A stretch of DNA of 64,000 nucleotides. Source: Paractinoplanes polyasparticus (lineage in GTDB: Bacteria; Actinomycetota; Actinomycetes; Mycobacteriales; Micromonosporaceae). Positions within the stretch are counted from its first letter, which is position 1; every line of letters begins with the position of its first letter. A program made the position numbers and the translations under genes. Shown piece by piece: positions 27,945 through 36,908 of the stretch. Location: the NCBI RefSeq assembly GCF_019710575.1, contig NZ_JAHWFK010000005.1:186001-250000 (forward strand), written 5' to 3'. The notes beneath the pieces were generated by a model. It made no database searches, was not told the origin of the DNA, and was given only the letters and a program-made list of their open reading frames with translations.

Positions 27945-28943
27945 ATGACGACGACCTTCGAGACCTGGGAACTGCCGGCCCGGATCGCGCTCAGCGACCA
28001 AGGGATCGGATACCACGCGGCCAACCCCATCATTGAGGACGTCCGGGACCACTGCCGGCGTACCGGGGAAAGCCCCTTCGAGGCCTTCGGCGAACCCCGC
28101 GAGTTCGCCGCGCGGACGGCCGCGGAACAACCGCCGGGGCTGCTGGAGATGGTCGACCGCGAGGGCATGACCGCGCGCGACTACCTCGGCGGCCAGCTGT
28201 TCGTGCTGTCGGTGCTGGTCATCCCGGCGGTGGTGCTGTTCGCCGCGATCGGTCGCACGTGGACGTTCCCGGCGACAGCCGCCGGCCTCACCGGCATTGT
28301 GCTGCTGGCGGCAACGCTGTTCTGGACCGGTGGGGTGCCGCAGGCGGTGCGCGCCTCCGGCCGCCCCGACCTCGTCAAGTACGCCTGGGCCGCCACGCCC
28401 GTGCTCATCGTGGCCGCCGCCATGGCGTTCACGACGCTCCCGCGCGAGCGCCTGTTCGGCATTCCGGTCGTGGCCGTCGTGGCGGTCGCGGCCCTCGCCG
28501 TGGCGTTGCAGCTGCGCGAGCCCAAGCCGTCCGGGCCGCCGTCCCGCATCGAGGCTCCGCCGACGACCGAGGCGTGGTTCGAGCGCCTCGCCGGTCTGCT
28601 GGTCGGGCGGTACGACCTGCGCCCGGACCGCGCCGCCGAACTCACCCGGGCGGCCCGGGCGAGGGTGACCGAATCGGGCCGCACAGCCGAAGAAGAGTTC
28701 GGCCCGGTCGAGGAGTACGCCCGCCGGGTGCAGGAGGCCGAGCCCGTGCGCCGGAACCCGTTCTGGCGCACCCGCCCGGCCCAGATCGTCAGCCTGCTCG
28801 TCGGGATCGGCATCGCGGTGCAGGCCTTCATCGGCTGGCAGCAGGACGGCGTCTGGTGGGCCGCCTACCTGATCGCCCTCCCGGCCGGCCTCGGCGGCGT
28901 CTGGTTCCTCATCCAGGCCCTCCGCGGCCGGGGGACTCAGTAG
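27945..28943 (+). CDS. multi-pass membrane protein, unknown function
   Basis: A 332-residue protein with a soluble N-terminal segment of about 80 residues. Two groups of membrane helices follow (about 84-190 and 265-325), separated by a cytoplasmic acidic and arginine-rich loop (about 192-262). I recognise no domain. The N-terminal and loop segments resemble the DUF1707/DUF1129-like membrane proteins found in actinobacteria, but I would not assign it. It stands 63 bp after the response regulator and has its own -10 element, so it may belong to the same stress response or be independent. Confidence 0.75.
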   Translation: MTTTFETWELPARIALSDQGIGYHAANPIIEDVRDHCRRTGESPFEAFGEPREFAARTAAEQPPGLLEMVDREGMTARDYLGGQLFVLSVLVIPAVVLFAAIGRTWTFPATAAGLTGIVLLAATLFWTGGVPQAVRASGRPDLVKYAWAATPVLIVAAAMAFTTLPRERLFGIPVVAVVAVAALAVALQLREPKPSGPPSRIEAPPTTEAWFERLAGLLVGRYDLRPDRAAELTRAARARVTESGRTAEEEFGPVEEYARRVQEAEPVRRNPFWRTRPAQIVSLLVGIGIAVQAFIGWQQDGVWWAAYLIALPAGLGGVWFLIQALRGRGTQ

Positions 28944-29045
28944 TCGCTCCAGGTCCCCAGCGGGCTCCCGGTGATGGCCAGCTCGAAGGACTGGACGTTG
29001 CCGACCTTCGGGCCCGCCGTCTGCAGGGTGAGGGAGAGCCGGCGT
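28937..29045 (-). pseudogene. 3' gene remnant (truncated at its 5' end)
   Basis: On the minus strand about 35 codons with strong third-position G/C bias encode LTLQTAGPKVGNVQSFELAI and on to GTWSDY before a TGA stop. The frame loses bias upstream of about 29045 and no start or ribosome-binding site is present. This looks like the surviving C-terminus of a deleted gene. The family cannot be recognised. Confidence 0.4.
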
Positions 29046-29046
29046 C

Positions 29047-29270
29047 GTGACGCTCGACCGGGTCGAGGTGCACACCGCCCGCCAGCAGCTGCGGGGAGTG
29101 GCCGAGCTGCGGCACGCGCCGACCCACCGGGCGGTGTGGGGCCCCCCTGCACCGCGACGTTCGACGGCCAGGCCGTGTACGGCGCCATCCTGCTGGTGGA
29201 CCCAGGGCCGGTCGAGACCACGGTGACCGTCGAGTGTTCCGCCGGGGGCGGGTCAGCCACCACGGCCTGC
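29047..29270 (+). pseudogene. frameshifted gene remnant
   Basis: From a GTG at 29047 the plus strand encodes VTLDRVEVHTARQQLRGVAE with biased codons. Near 29140-29155 the coding signal moves to another frame, encoding TFDGQAVYGAILLVDPGPVE and a short Thr-rich tail. It runs into the end of corA. Two biased pieces in different frames indicate a small broken gene. The product is unknown. Confidence 0.35.
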
Positions 29271-30347
29271 CTACAGCCAGCCGGCGCGGCGCAGCACGCG
29301 GTGGAGGACGGTCGCGCTGACCAGCACGAGCAGTAGAACCGTGGGGTAGCCGTAGCGGGAGGTCAGCTCGGGCATGTGGGTGAAGTTCATGCCGTAGACG
29401 CCGGCGATGGCGGTCGGCAGGGCGGCGATGGCGGCCCAGGAGGCGATCTTGCGGAGGTCGTTGTTCTGCTCGACCGTCAGCTGGGCCAGACGGGCCTGCA
29501 GCAGGGTGTTGAGCACGTCGTCGAACCCGACGACCTGGTCCACCGCGGCGGCGTGGTGGTCCGCGACGTCGCTGAAGTAGCGGCGGATCTCCTTGGGCAG
29601 GTCGGCGAACTGCTTGCCGGTCAGGGCGGCCAGCGGGCGCTGCAACGGCAGCACGGCCGCCTTGAACTTCATCAGCTGGCGTTTGAGCTGGTAGACCTGT
29701 TCGACGGTGACCGGGGTGCCGGGGGCGAAGACGGCCGCCTCGGTCAGCTCGATGTCGGTCTGCAGGGCGGCCGCGATGTCGACGTACCCGTCGACCAGGC
29801 GGTCCAGGATCGCGTGCACCACCGACCACGGGCCCTGGGACAGCGCCCGCGCGTCGCTGCTGAGGTCGGCGCGCAGCGAGCTGAGCTCCATGACCGTGCC
29901 CTGCCGGACGGTGATCACGAAGCGCGGGCCGACGAAGAGCCGGACGAAACCGGTGCTGACGATCTCGCTGGTGGCGGTGACCCGCTCGTGCTCGACGTAC
30001 TGGGCGGCCCGGACGACGAGGAAGAAGACATCTTCGTACTGCTCGATCTTCACCCGCTGTTCGCGGTGCAGGATGTCCTCGACCGCGAGCGGGTGCAGAC
30101 CGAACACGTCGGCGACGTGGGTGAGGGCCGCCTCCGTGGGCTCGTGCAGGCCCAGCCAGATGAAGGCGCCCTCCTGCGCGCACGCCTTCTCGTAGAGCAC
30201 CGCCAGATCCGCGGCTGGGCCGGGGCTCTCGACGGCCGCCCCGTCGACGTACAGCTCGCAGCCCACGATCGCCGTGTGGTCGGCGCGGCCGCGCACGACC
30301 GGCCGCGGCGGTTCCCAGGTGCGTCGCCCGTCCAAGATTCCCGTCAC
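29271..30347 (-). CDS. corA: CorA-family magnesium/divalent cation transporter
   Basis: A 358-residue protein with the CorA layout: a large acidic/alpha-beta cytoplasmic domain (about 1-240), a long stalk helix, and two C-terminal membrane helices. The signature YGMNF occurs at the end of the first helix (GVYGMNFTHMPE). A positively charged C-terminus (RRAGW) is present. It forms a pentameric channel for Mg2+ (possibly Co2+ or Ni2+). I chose a GTG at 30347. A TAGGCT element at 30359-30364 overlaps the stop codon of the osmC gene and could be its promoter. It is downstream of the OsmC and SDR genes on the same strand. Confidence 0.9.
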   Translation of the reverse strand: MTGILDGRRTWEPPRPVVRGRADHTAIVGCELYVDGAAVESPGPAADLAVLYEKACAQEGAFIWLGLHEPTEAALTHVADVFGLHPLAVEDILHREQRVKIEQYEDVFFLVVRAAQYVEHERVTATSEIVSTGFVRLFVGPRFVITVRQGTVMELSSLRADLSSDARALSQGPWSVVHAILDRLVDGYVDIAAALQTDIELTEAAVFAPGTPVTVEQVYQLKRQLMKFKAAVLPLQRPLAALTGKQFADLPKEIRRYFSDVADHHAAAVDQVVGFDDVLNTLLQARLAQLTVEQNNDLRKIASWAAIAALPTAIAGVYGMNFTHMPELTSRYGYPTVLLLVLVSATVLHRVLRRAGWL

Positions 30348-30361
30348 CCCCGGTCGGGAGC

Positions 30362-30808
30362 CTACTGCGGCGAGGTGACGGCGCCGGCCTCGAAGGTCGA
30401 CACCGGCGTGCCGGCCTCGACGGTGCGGGTGACGGTGCACAGCTTGTCGTGCGACTGCCGGATCAGCCGGGGCACGATCGCCCGCGCGCGGTCGCCCTGC
30501 TCCCCGGCCGGGAACGCGACGTCGAACTCGACCTCGAGGTTCTCCAGCCGGTTCTCGCCGCCCTCGGTCTTCACCTTGTCTCCCCGTACGCGGATGAGGA
30601 ACCGCGTCGGCTCGCCCTTCCGGCTGGTCACCAGGTCGACGTCGATCCCCGAGCACCCACCCAGGGCGGCCAGCAGCAACTCGACCGGCGTGAACCGCTC
30701 GTCGTCGCCCGACCCCAGCGGGATGACCCCGCCCCGTACGTTCCGCACGTCGTACTCACCGGCACTGGTCCGCTCGATCTCCACCGACCGCTGGTTTCCG
30801 TCCGTCAT
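30362..30808 (-). CDS. OsmC/Ohr-family peroxiredoxin-like protein
   Basis: A 148-residue OsmC-fold protein. The two conserved cysteines are Cys52 in LAALGGCSGID and the one in SHDKLCTVTRT, which form the peroxidatic pair in this family. It probably reduces organic hydroperoxides or acts as a thiol-dependent detoxifier. Length and cysteine spacing are normal. It lies 28 bp after the SDR gene and 14 bp before corA on the same strand, so the three may form one transcript. The ribosome-binding site is weak. Confidence 0.88.
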   Translation of the reverse strand: MTDGNQRSVEIERTSAGEYDVRNVRGGVIPLGSGDDERFTPVELLLAALGGCSGIDVDLVTSRKGEPTRFLIRVRGDKVKTEGGENRLENLEVEFDVAFPAGEQGDRARAIVPRLIRQSHDKLCTVTRTVEAGTPVSTFEAGAVTSPQ

Positions 30809-30836
30809 GCCCCGGGACGTTACGCGCCCCGGGCTT

Positions 30837-31523
30837 TCACCAGCGCAGCAGGCCGTTCTCGTCCTGCAGGGTGCCGGTCGGGGCGTCCGGACCCAGGGTG
30901 GCCAGGCGGACGACGACGCGGGCGCTCTCCTCCGCCGGCCGGCCGATGCCGAAGGCGGCGGTCATGTCGGTGGCGGTGGCGCCGGGCTCGACCGCGTTGA
31001 ACCTGATGCCCGGGTGGGCCTTGGCGTACTGGACGGTGAGCATCGTGGCGGCCGCCTTGGACGCCGCGTACAGCGCCAGCGGCAGGCCCGACTCCGGCCG
31101 CTCGGGGTTGGTCACCGCCCAGAACGACCCCATGCTGCTCGACACGGTGACCACCGTGGGGTTCGAGGACTCGCGCAGCAGGGGCAACGCGGCCTCGGTG
31201 ACCCGCACGATGCCGACCGCGTTGGTGTCGAACGCCCGCAGGGCTCCCGGCCCGTCGATGTCGCCGGCGGCGAGGATGCCGGCGTTGTGCACCAGGACGT
31301 CGAGCCGGCCCTCGGCGGCCCCGATGGTCGCCAGCGCCTCGCGCACCGAGGCGTCGTCGGTCACGTCGAGCTGGACGAAGCGGGCGCCCAGGTCGGCCGC
31401 GGCCTTCTCACCTCGTACGGTGTCGCGTGCCCCGACATAGACGGTGTGGCCCTGCTCGACGAGCTGCTTGGCGGTCTCGTACCCGATGCCCTTGTTGGCC
31501 CCGGTGATCAGTGTGATGGTCAT
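30837..31523 (-). CDS. short-chain dehydrogenase/reductase
   Basis: A 228-residue classical SDR. The NAD(P)-binding motif is TGANKGIG (about 7-14), followed by NAG in VLVHNAG. Catalytic Ser is in TVSSSMG, and the YxxxK reads YAASK. It is similar to the carbonyl-reductase-like SDRs of actinobacteria; the substrate is unknown. It is divergent from an XRE-family regulator with a 104-bp shared upstream region. That layout is common for reductases controlled by the neighbouring regulator. Confidence 0.92.
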   Translation of the reverse strand: MTITLITGANKGIGYETAKQLVEQGHTVYVGARDTVRGEKAAADLGARFVQLDVTDDASVREALATIGAAEGRLDVLVHNAGILAAGDIDGPGALRAFDTNAVGIVRVTEAALPLLRESSNPTVVTVSSSMGSFWAVTNPERPESGLPLALYAASKAAATMLTVQYAKAHPGIRFNAVEPGATATDMTAAFGIGRPAEESARVVVRLATLGPDAPTGTLQDENGLLRW

Positions 31524-31615
31524 GCCTCCGAGGTTCTCCCCGGACGCAGCCCGGAGCCAGAGTCCCCTTCAGCCTGGGGTGTCGCAGGGCCCCCTCTGTC
31601 CGCGCAAGCCCGGCC

Positions 31616-31621
31616 TAGGCT
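31616..31621 (+). promoter_or_regulatory. -10 element, leaderless start of XRE regulator
   Basis: TAGGCT lies exactly 6 nt before the GTG at 31628, with no Shine-Dalgarno. Confidence 0.45.
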
Positions 31622-31627
31622 TATGGG

Positions 31628-32482
31628 GTGAGTGAGACGACCAACGCCCTGGGGGCGTTCCTGCGGGCCCGGCGCGAGCTGGTGACGCCCGAGCAGGCCG
31701 GCATTCCCGAGGTGGGGGTGCGGCGGGTGCCCGGGTTGCGGCGCGAGGAGGTCGCCATGCTCGCCGGCATCAGCGCCGACTACTACCTGCGGCTGGAGCG
31801 CGGGCGCGACCGCAACCCGTCCGTGCAGGTGCTCGAGTCGATCGCCCGGGTGCTGCACCTCGACGACGACCACCTGGCTCACCTGCTGTCGCTGGTCGGT
31901 GCGGCCTCCAGGCCGCACCGGCGCCGGCCCCGCCGCCGCGAGACGCCGCCGCCGGGCGCGCTCAAGCTGCTGGACTCACTGATCCAGCCGGCCTTCATCG
32001 AGGACCGCTACTTCGACATTCTGGCCTCGAACGACCTGGCCCGGGCCCTGTCCCCGCGCATCGCCGCGGGCGGCAACCAGCTGCGCGACCTGTTCCTCGA
32101 CCCGTCCGAACAGATTCTGTACCCGGAATGGCAGTCCGTGACGGAGTGCTTCGTGGCCAACCTGCGGCAGGCCGTCGGCACCGACACCGACGACCCGCGG
32201 TTCATCGAGCTGACCGGCGAGCTGTCCCTGGCCAGCCCCCGGTTCCGCCGGCTCTGGGCCCGGCACGAGGTCCGCGGCCAGCACGGTACGCCGATCCGGA
32301 TCAACCATCCGCAGCTGGGGGAGCTGACGCTCAACCGCGAACGACTGAGCATCGCCGGGGCCGAGAGCCTGATGCTCATCGTGCTTCACCCGGACGCCGG
32401 CTCCAGCGATGCCGACAAGCTCGCGCTGCTGGCGTCGGCGGGTCTGCCCGCCAGGAGTTCGGAGACGGTGACGAAGCGGTAG
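31628..32482 (+). CDS. XRE-family regulator with MmyB-like ligand domain
   Basis: A 284-residue regulator. The N-terminal XRE helix-turn-helix (about 8-85) contains GLRREEVAMLAGISADYYLRLERGRD, typical of the actinobacterial family that regulates a divergently encoded SDR. The C-terminal MmyB-like ligand-binding domain (about 105-270) includes FDILASNDLARALSP and WARHEVRGQHGT. It probably represses the SDR gene and responds to a small hydrophobic ligand. Its last 97 bp overlap, on the opposite strand, the end of the polysaccharide deacetylase gene. Confidence 0.92.
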   Translation: MSETTNALGAFLRARRELVTPEQAGIPEVGVRRVPGLRREEVAMLAGISADYYLRLERGRDRNPSVQVLESIARVLHLDDDHLAHLLSLVGAASRPHRRRPRRRETPPPGALKLLDSLIQPAFIEDRYFDILASNDLARALSPRIAAGGNQLRDLFLDPSEQILYPEWQSVTECFVANLRQAVGTDTDDPRFIELTGELSLASPRFRRLWARHEVRGQHGTPIRINHPQLGELTLNRERLSIAGAESLMLIVLHPDAGSSDADKLALLASAGLPARSSETVTKR

Positions 32483-33219
32483 CCGCGCTCCTGCAGAGCG
32501 GCGATCATCGCGGGCAGGGCGTTCAGCGCGACCAGGCGGCGCTTGTCGCCGGCGTCGTGGGCGAGCACGATCGAGCCCGGGCGCATCATGTCTATCAGGT
32601 CCTGGGCCTGGCCCGTGGGATCGCCGGCGTACCTGCGCTCGCGCATCTGGTGCGACCACAGAGCGATGTCGTAGCCCATCGAATCGGCGGCGAGCACGGT
32701 CGAGCCGCCGAGGTGCCCGTACGGCGGCCGCAGCAGCGTCGCCTCGCGGCCGGTGTGCCGCTTGATGGCCTCGTGGGTGCGCTCCAGCTCGCGGCGGGCG
32801 CCGGCCAGGTCGAGCGTGGCCAGGTCGTCGTGCGACCACGAGTGGTTGCCCACCTCGTGCCGGCCCAGCCGGCGGCGCACCAGGCCGGCGTGCTCCTCCA
32901 GGTGCCGTCCGACCATGAAGAACGTGGCCGGCGCCCGGGCCTCGTCGAGCACGTCGAGGAACCGCGGCGTGTATTCGGGCAGCGGGCCGTCATCGAAGGT
33001 GAGCGCGACCAGCTTCTCGGTGGTGGCCCGGAAGTAGTGGATCTGCACGCCGCCGTGCGCCACCGCGCCGAGGTCGTCGGCCGCCGCGGCGTAACCCCCG
33101 CCCAGCGGCGGCCGGTCCCAGCCGAACCAGTGCTTCACCTGACCGGACCCGGCAAGTGCGGTAGCCGCACCGACCGCGGTGAGCAGTCCCCCACGCAGCA
33201 TCCCCCGACGAGTAACCAT
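32386..33219 (-). CDS. exported polysaccharide deacetylase (NodB/CE4)
   Basis: A 277-residue deacetylase with a twin-arginine-like signal (TRRGMLRG, then a hydrophobic stretch to about residue 25). NodB motifs are TFDDGP (74-79), HSWSH (126-130) and RPPYG (164-168), plus a late SIVLAHD. It removes acetyl groups from N-acetylglucosamine polymers in the cell wall or from chitin or a related glycan, outside the membrane. Its 3' end runs 97 bp into the convergent XRE gene. That part encodes a Ser/Ala-rich tail outside the catalytic domain. Confidence 0.9.
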   Translation of the reverse strand: MVTRRGMLRGGLLTAVGAATALAGSGQVKHWFGWDRPPLGGGYAAAADDLGAVAHGGVQIHYFRATTEKLVALTFDDGPLPEYTPRFLDVLDEARAPATFFMVGRHLEEHAGLVRRRLGRHEVGNHSWSHDDLATLDLAGARRELERTHEAIKRHTGREATLLRPPYGHLGGSTVLAADSMGYDIALWSHQMRERRYAGDPTGQAQDLIDMMRPGSIVLAHDAGDKRRLVALNALPAMIAALQERGYRFVTVSELLAGRPADASSASLSASLEPASG

Positions 33220-33312
33220 GCCGAGCAGCCTCGTTGATCATGGGCGGGCCGCGCGTCGGCCACCGGACAGGTTGCGACGACCGTGAATATCAGCCGGAAG
33301 TAAGAGCCGGGG

Positions 33313-34092
33313 TCAGCCGTTGGTCTCGTCGCGCCAGTCGATCCACGCGCGCAGATCGCTGAGGTCGTAGTCGGGGCCGCTCGCGCTCACCGTGAACAGA
33401 GAGACGCCCAGCTCCCGCAGCGCCGGGGCGGAGTCGGCCGGCTTGCCGCTCACCGCGGTGGAGATCTCGATCTCAGCCGGGTCGCGGCCCACGTCGGCGC
33501 AGTGCTGCCGCAGGATGCCCGCCTTGCGCCCGATCGTCTCGGCGTCGCCGAAGCTGTGCCAGATGTCGGCGTGCTTGGCCACCAGGCGCAGCGTCTTCTT
33601 CTCGCCACCGCCGCCGATCAGCACCGGGACCTTGCGGGTGGGCGCCGGGTTCAGCTTGGCGAACCGGGACTCGATGCGGGGCAGCGCCTCGGCCAGGTCG
33701 TCGAGGCGACCGCCGGCCGTGCCGAAGTCGTAGCCGTACTCCTGGTAGTCCTTCTCGAACCAGCCCGAGCCGATGCCGAGGATCAGCCGGCCGTCGCTGA
33801 TGTGGTCGACGGTGCGGGCCATGTCGGCCAGCAGCTCCGGGTTGCGGTAGCTGTTGCAGGTGACCAGGGCGCCGATCTCGACCCGGCTGGTCTGCTCGGC
33901 CCAGGCGGCCAGCATCGTCCAGCACTCGAAATGCAGGCCCTCGGGCTCGCCGTAGAGCGGATAGAAGTGGTCCCAGTTGAACAGGATGTCGACGCCCAGC
34001 TCCTCGGCCTGGGCGGCGGTACGGCGGATGGTCTGGTAGTCGGCGTGCTGCGGCTGAAGCTGCAGCCCGATCCGGACGGGCCTGGAAGTCAT
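33313..34092 (-). CDS. LLM-class F420-dependent oxidoreductase
   Basis: A 259-residue TIM-barrel oxidoreductase of the luciferase-like family. It begins RIGLQLQPQHADYQTIRRTA and contains ALVTCNSYRNPELLADMARTVDHISDGRLILGIGSGW in pieces typical of the F420-using TIGR03560-like subfamily. The cofactor is probably F420 and the substrate is unknown. The start is an ATG with a -10 element only 6 nt away, so the transcript is leaderless. The -10 is embedded in a perfect 14-bp palindrome, suggesting tight repression. Confidence 0.9.
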   Translation of the reverse strand: MTSRPVRIGLQLQPQHADYQTIRRTAAQAEELGVDILFNWDHFYPLYGEPEGLHFECWTMLAAWAEQTSRVEIGALVTCNSYRNPELLADMARTVDHISDGRLILGIGSGWFEKDYQEYGYDFGTAGGRLDDLAEALPRIESRFAKLNPAPTRKVPVLIGGGGEKKTLRLVAKHADIWHSFGDAETIGRKAGILRQHCADVGRDPAEIEISTAVSGKPADSAPALRELGVSLFTVSASGPDYDLSDLRAWIDWRDETNG

Positions 34093-34096
34093 GATC

Positions 34097-34110
34097 GAAG
34101 CCTAGGCTTC
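34097..34110 (-). promoter_or_regulatory. 14-bp palindrome containing the -10 of the LLM oxidoreductase
   Basis: GAAGCCTAGGCTTC is a perfect palindrome whose centre supplies a TAGGCT -10 hexamer (34104 to 34099, minus strand) exactly 6 nt before the ATG at 34092. It could be both promoter and operator, or simply a symmetric -10. Confidence 0.45.
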
Positions 34111-34253
34111 CCGGCCTCGTCCCGCCCGGCAAGCTCGCGCCCCAGCCGGCGCGTTGTTCCTCCCGCCGGGGGCAACCGGGGCGTTGCACGAAGGCCCGAG
34201 TGAGCACCGTCTCCGCAGGTGGGCTGCGGCGCCGGGCCGGCTGCAGCGGCGGG

Positions 34254-34259
34254 CAGACT
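34254..34259 (+). promoter_or_regulatory. -10 element, leaderless start of first LAL regulator
   Basis: CAGACT lies exactly 6 nt before the GTG at 34266. This favours that start over the GTG at 34200. Confidence 0.35.
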
Positions 34260-34265
34260 GAAGCG

Positions 34266-36908
34266 GTGGATGATCGTCGCGACGCGGGGGACGCCCCCGG
34301 GCTCGTGGGGCGGGGGACGCTCTGGGCCGAGCTGGCCGCTCTGCTCGGCGGCGCGGCGGCCGGCGGCACGGCGATCCTGCTGACCGGGCCGGCCGGGATC
34401 GGCAAGACGGCCCTGGTGGAGCAGTTCGTCGCCGCCGCCCGCACGGCCGGGCACGCCGTCGTGCGGACCCGGGGCCGGCCGGGCATGGTCGCCGCCCCGT
34501 ACGCGGCCCTGCGGGAGCTGTTGCCGGATCCGGAGCAGGTCGCAGCACTGCCGGAACGGCAACGGGAGGCCGTACGGGCCGCTCTCGACGGCACGGCCGA
34601 GCACGCCGACCTGCTGACGCTGCGGCTGGGGGTGTCCGCGGCCGTCGAGTCGCTCGGTGGCGACCTGCCACCGGTGCTCGTGGTGGACGACGTGGACCGC
34701 ATCGACTCCCCCAGCTTCGACCTGCTGCTGAGCGTCACGGCCACCGTCTTCTGGAATCAGCTGCCGGTGATCGCGCTGTTCGCCTGCCGCGACGAACAGA
34801 CACCCCTGGAACTGGCCGGCCTGGTCCGGGTCATCACGGTGCCCGCCCTGTCCGACCAGCAGGCCGAGCGGCTGCTGGACACCGTCGCCGGGGCGGACGG
34901 GGTCGCCGATCGGCACCGGTTGTTGCAGCGCGCGGCCGGCAACCCGCTGGCCCTGATCGAGCTCGGCCGGCGCCGCGACCTTCCGGCGGGCTCGGTGCGG
35001 CTCTTCGTCGAGGCGATCCGGGCCCTCCCGGCGCGTGCCCAGCGGGCACTGACGTTCGCCGCCGCCGGGGAGAGCCGCATCTCGGTGATCGCCGCGGCCG
35101 ATCCCGGCATCACGGCCCGTCAGTGGCAGGACGCGGCGGAGGCGGGGCTGATCGAGGTTCTCGACGGCTGGGTCCGGTTCCGGCACCCGCTCGTCGAGCA
35201 CGCCGCGTTGCTCAACGCCGGCGGCGACGCCGAACGGGACGTCCACCGCCGGCTCGCCGACGTCGTGACCGACCGGTATCGGACGCTGTGGCACCGCGCG
35301 TCGGCCACCTCCGGCGACGACCCGGAGCTGGCCCGGGAGCTGCTGTCGGCGGCCCAGGAACGAGCTGCCGACCCGGCGACCGGCCTGCGGCTGCTCGAGC
35401 TGGCGGCCGAGCGGCTGCCCGCCGCCGAGCGGGCGCCCGTCCTGCTGACGGCGTCCGGGCGCGCCGCGGCGATCGGCCGGGTGACCTGGGCCGCCTGTCT
35501 GCTCGACAGCGCGCGGGCTGTCGTCGACCCGCAGACCCAGCCCGACCTGTACGCCGATGTGCTGGCCCTGTCGAGCTGGCTGGAGACCGTGCGGGGGCGC
35601 CCGGACGCCGGCGCCGAGCTGTTGCGCCGGGCCATCGGCACCGCCGGCGCCCTCAGCGTTCCGGCGCTGACGCTGGTCGTCGTCACGGCCGGCTTCCCGG
35701 CCTTCCTGCTCGGCTCGCCCGGCCTGGACCGCAGCGTTCTCGACGGCCTGCGCGCGCTGCCCTCGGCGACCAGCGGGAACACGCTGATGCCGCAGGCGCT
35801 GGTGACCCCCGGCCCGGCCGTGGTGGAGGCGGTGCGGGCGACCCCGGATCCGTTGGGGCCGGACGACGTCGTGCCGGGCGTCGCGATCGGCGGCGCGGCC
35901 ATGCTGCTCGATCTGCCCGGTGACAGCCTGCGGTTGGTGCGGCCGGGCGTTCAGGCGGTGCTGGACGGCACCGCGGGAGCGGTCCATCTGACCGCGCCCG
36001 GCGTGGCCGGGTGGGCGCTGATCGACCTCGGGCGGTGGGCCGAGGCCGAGCGGATCGCCGTCCCGTTGCTGTCCTCTCCGGTGGCCGCCGAAGCGCCGGT
36101 GATCCGGACCGGGGCGTACGCGCAGCTGGCGGTGATCGCCTACGGCCGGGGCCGGCCCGAGGCCGCGGCCGAGCTGCTGGCCCAGGCCGGGCGGCAGCTG
36201 GACGCGTACGCGGTGCCGGCGTTCGCGATCCGGCTGCGCTGGGCGCGGGCCCAGGCGGCCATGGTGGCCGGGGAGTGGGACCTGGCGTATCGGCTGCTGC
36301 GCTCGGCGGCGGACGCGGACGGCGTACGGCACGGCTGGCAGGTCCTCGTGCTTCCCGATCTGGTGACCGCGGCGATGCGGGTCGGTGAGGCCGACGAGGC
36401 GGCCGCGGTGGTCGACGACATCGCCGCTCGAGGCGACTGGCTGACCGAGCGCCGGGCCGGACGGCTGGGCGCGGCTCGGGCCCTGCTGGCCGGCGAAGCG
36501 CCCGAGGCCGGGCCCGGCTCGTGGCCGTTCGAACAGGCGGTGCTCGCCGTCGAGGTCGCCGACCGCTTGCGCCGGGCCCATCGGGCGGCCCAGGCCCGTA
36601 CGACGCTCCTCGACGCCCTGGAGGCCTTCGACCGTGTCCGCGCCACCGCCTGGATCGCCCACGTCGAGTCGGATCTGCGCCGGCGGGCGCCGGCCGGGCG
36701 TACCGATGTGCTCGCCGCGCTGACCGCCCAGCAGGAGCAGATCGCCCGGCTGGCCGCCGAGGGCCTGACCAACAAGCAGATCGGTGAGCGGTTGTTCCTC
36801 TCCTCGCGAACCGTCGCCTCGCACCTCTACCGGATCTTCCCCCTCCTCGGCCTGACCAACCGGACCCAGCTCAGCGACCTGCTGGCGACCGTGGACACGC
36901 GCACGTGA
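34266..36908 (+). CDS. LuxR-family large ATP-binding (LAL) transcriptional regulator
   Basis: An 880-residue LAL regulator. An N-terminal STAND/AAA ATPase has Walker A GPAGIGKT (41-48) and Walker B VLVVDDVDRID. A long TPR-like helical middle (about 350-800) follows, and the C-terminal LuxR helix-turn-helix reads LTAQQEQIARLAAEGLTNKQIG then LSSRTVASHLYRIF. Such proteins act as ATP-dependent activators of metabolism genes. An alternative GTG at 34200 with GAAGG upstream would add 22 residues. The stop overlaps the start of a second LAL gene (GTGA), so they are co-translated and may form a heteromer. Confidence 0.92.
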   Translation: MDDRRDAGDAPGLVGRGTLWAELAALLGGAAAGGTAILLTGPAGIGKTALVEQFVAAARTAGHAVVRTRGRPGMVAAPYAALRELLPDPEQVAALPERQREAVRAALDGTAEHADLLTLRLGVSAAVESLGGDLPPVLVVDDVDRIDSPSFDLLLSVTATVFWNQLPVIALFACRDEQTPLELAGLVRVITVPALSDQQAERLLDTVAGADGVADRHRLLQRAAGNPLALIELGRRRDLPAGSVRLFVEAIRALPARAQRALTFAAAGESRISVIAAADPGITARQWQDAAEAGLIEVLDGWVRFRHPLVEHAALLNAGGDAERDVHRRLADVVTDRYRTLWHRASATSGDDPELARELLSAAQERAADPATGLRLLELAAERLPAAERAPVLLTASGRAAAIGRVTWAACLLDSARAVVDPQTQPDLYADVLALSSWLETVRGRPDAGAELLRRAIGTAGALSVPALTLVVVTAGFPAFLLGSPGLDRSVLDGLRALPSATSGNTLMPQALVTPGPAVVEAVRATPDPLGPDDVVPGVAIGGAAMLLDLPGDSLRLVRPGVQAVLDGTAGAVHLTAPGVAGWALIDLGRWAEAERIAVPLLSSPVAAEAPVIRTGAYAQLAVIAYGRGRPEAAAELLAQAGRQLDAYAVPAFAIRLRWARAQAAMVAGEWDLAYRLLRSAADADGVRHGWQVLVLPDLVTAAMRVGEADEAAAVVDDIAARGDWLTERRAGRLGAARALLAGEAPEAGPGSWPFEQAVLAVEVADRLRRAHRAAQARTTLLDALEAFDRVRATAWIAHVESDLRRRAPAGRTDVLAALTAQQEQIARLAAEGLTNKQIGERLFLSSRTVASHLYRIFPLLGLTNRTQLSDLLATVDTRT

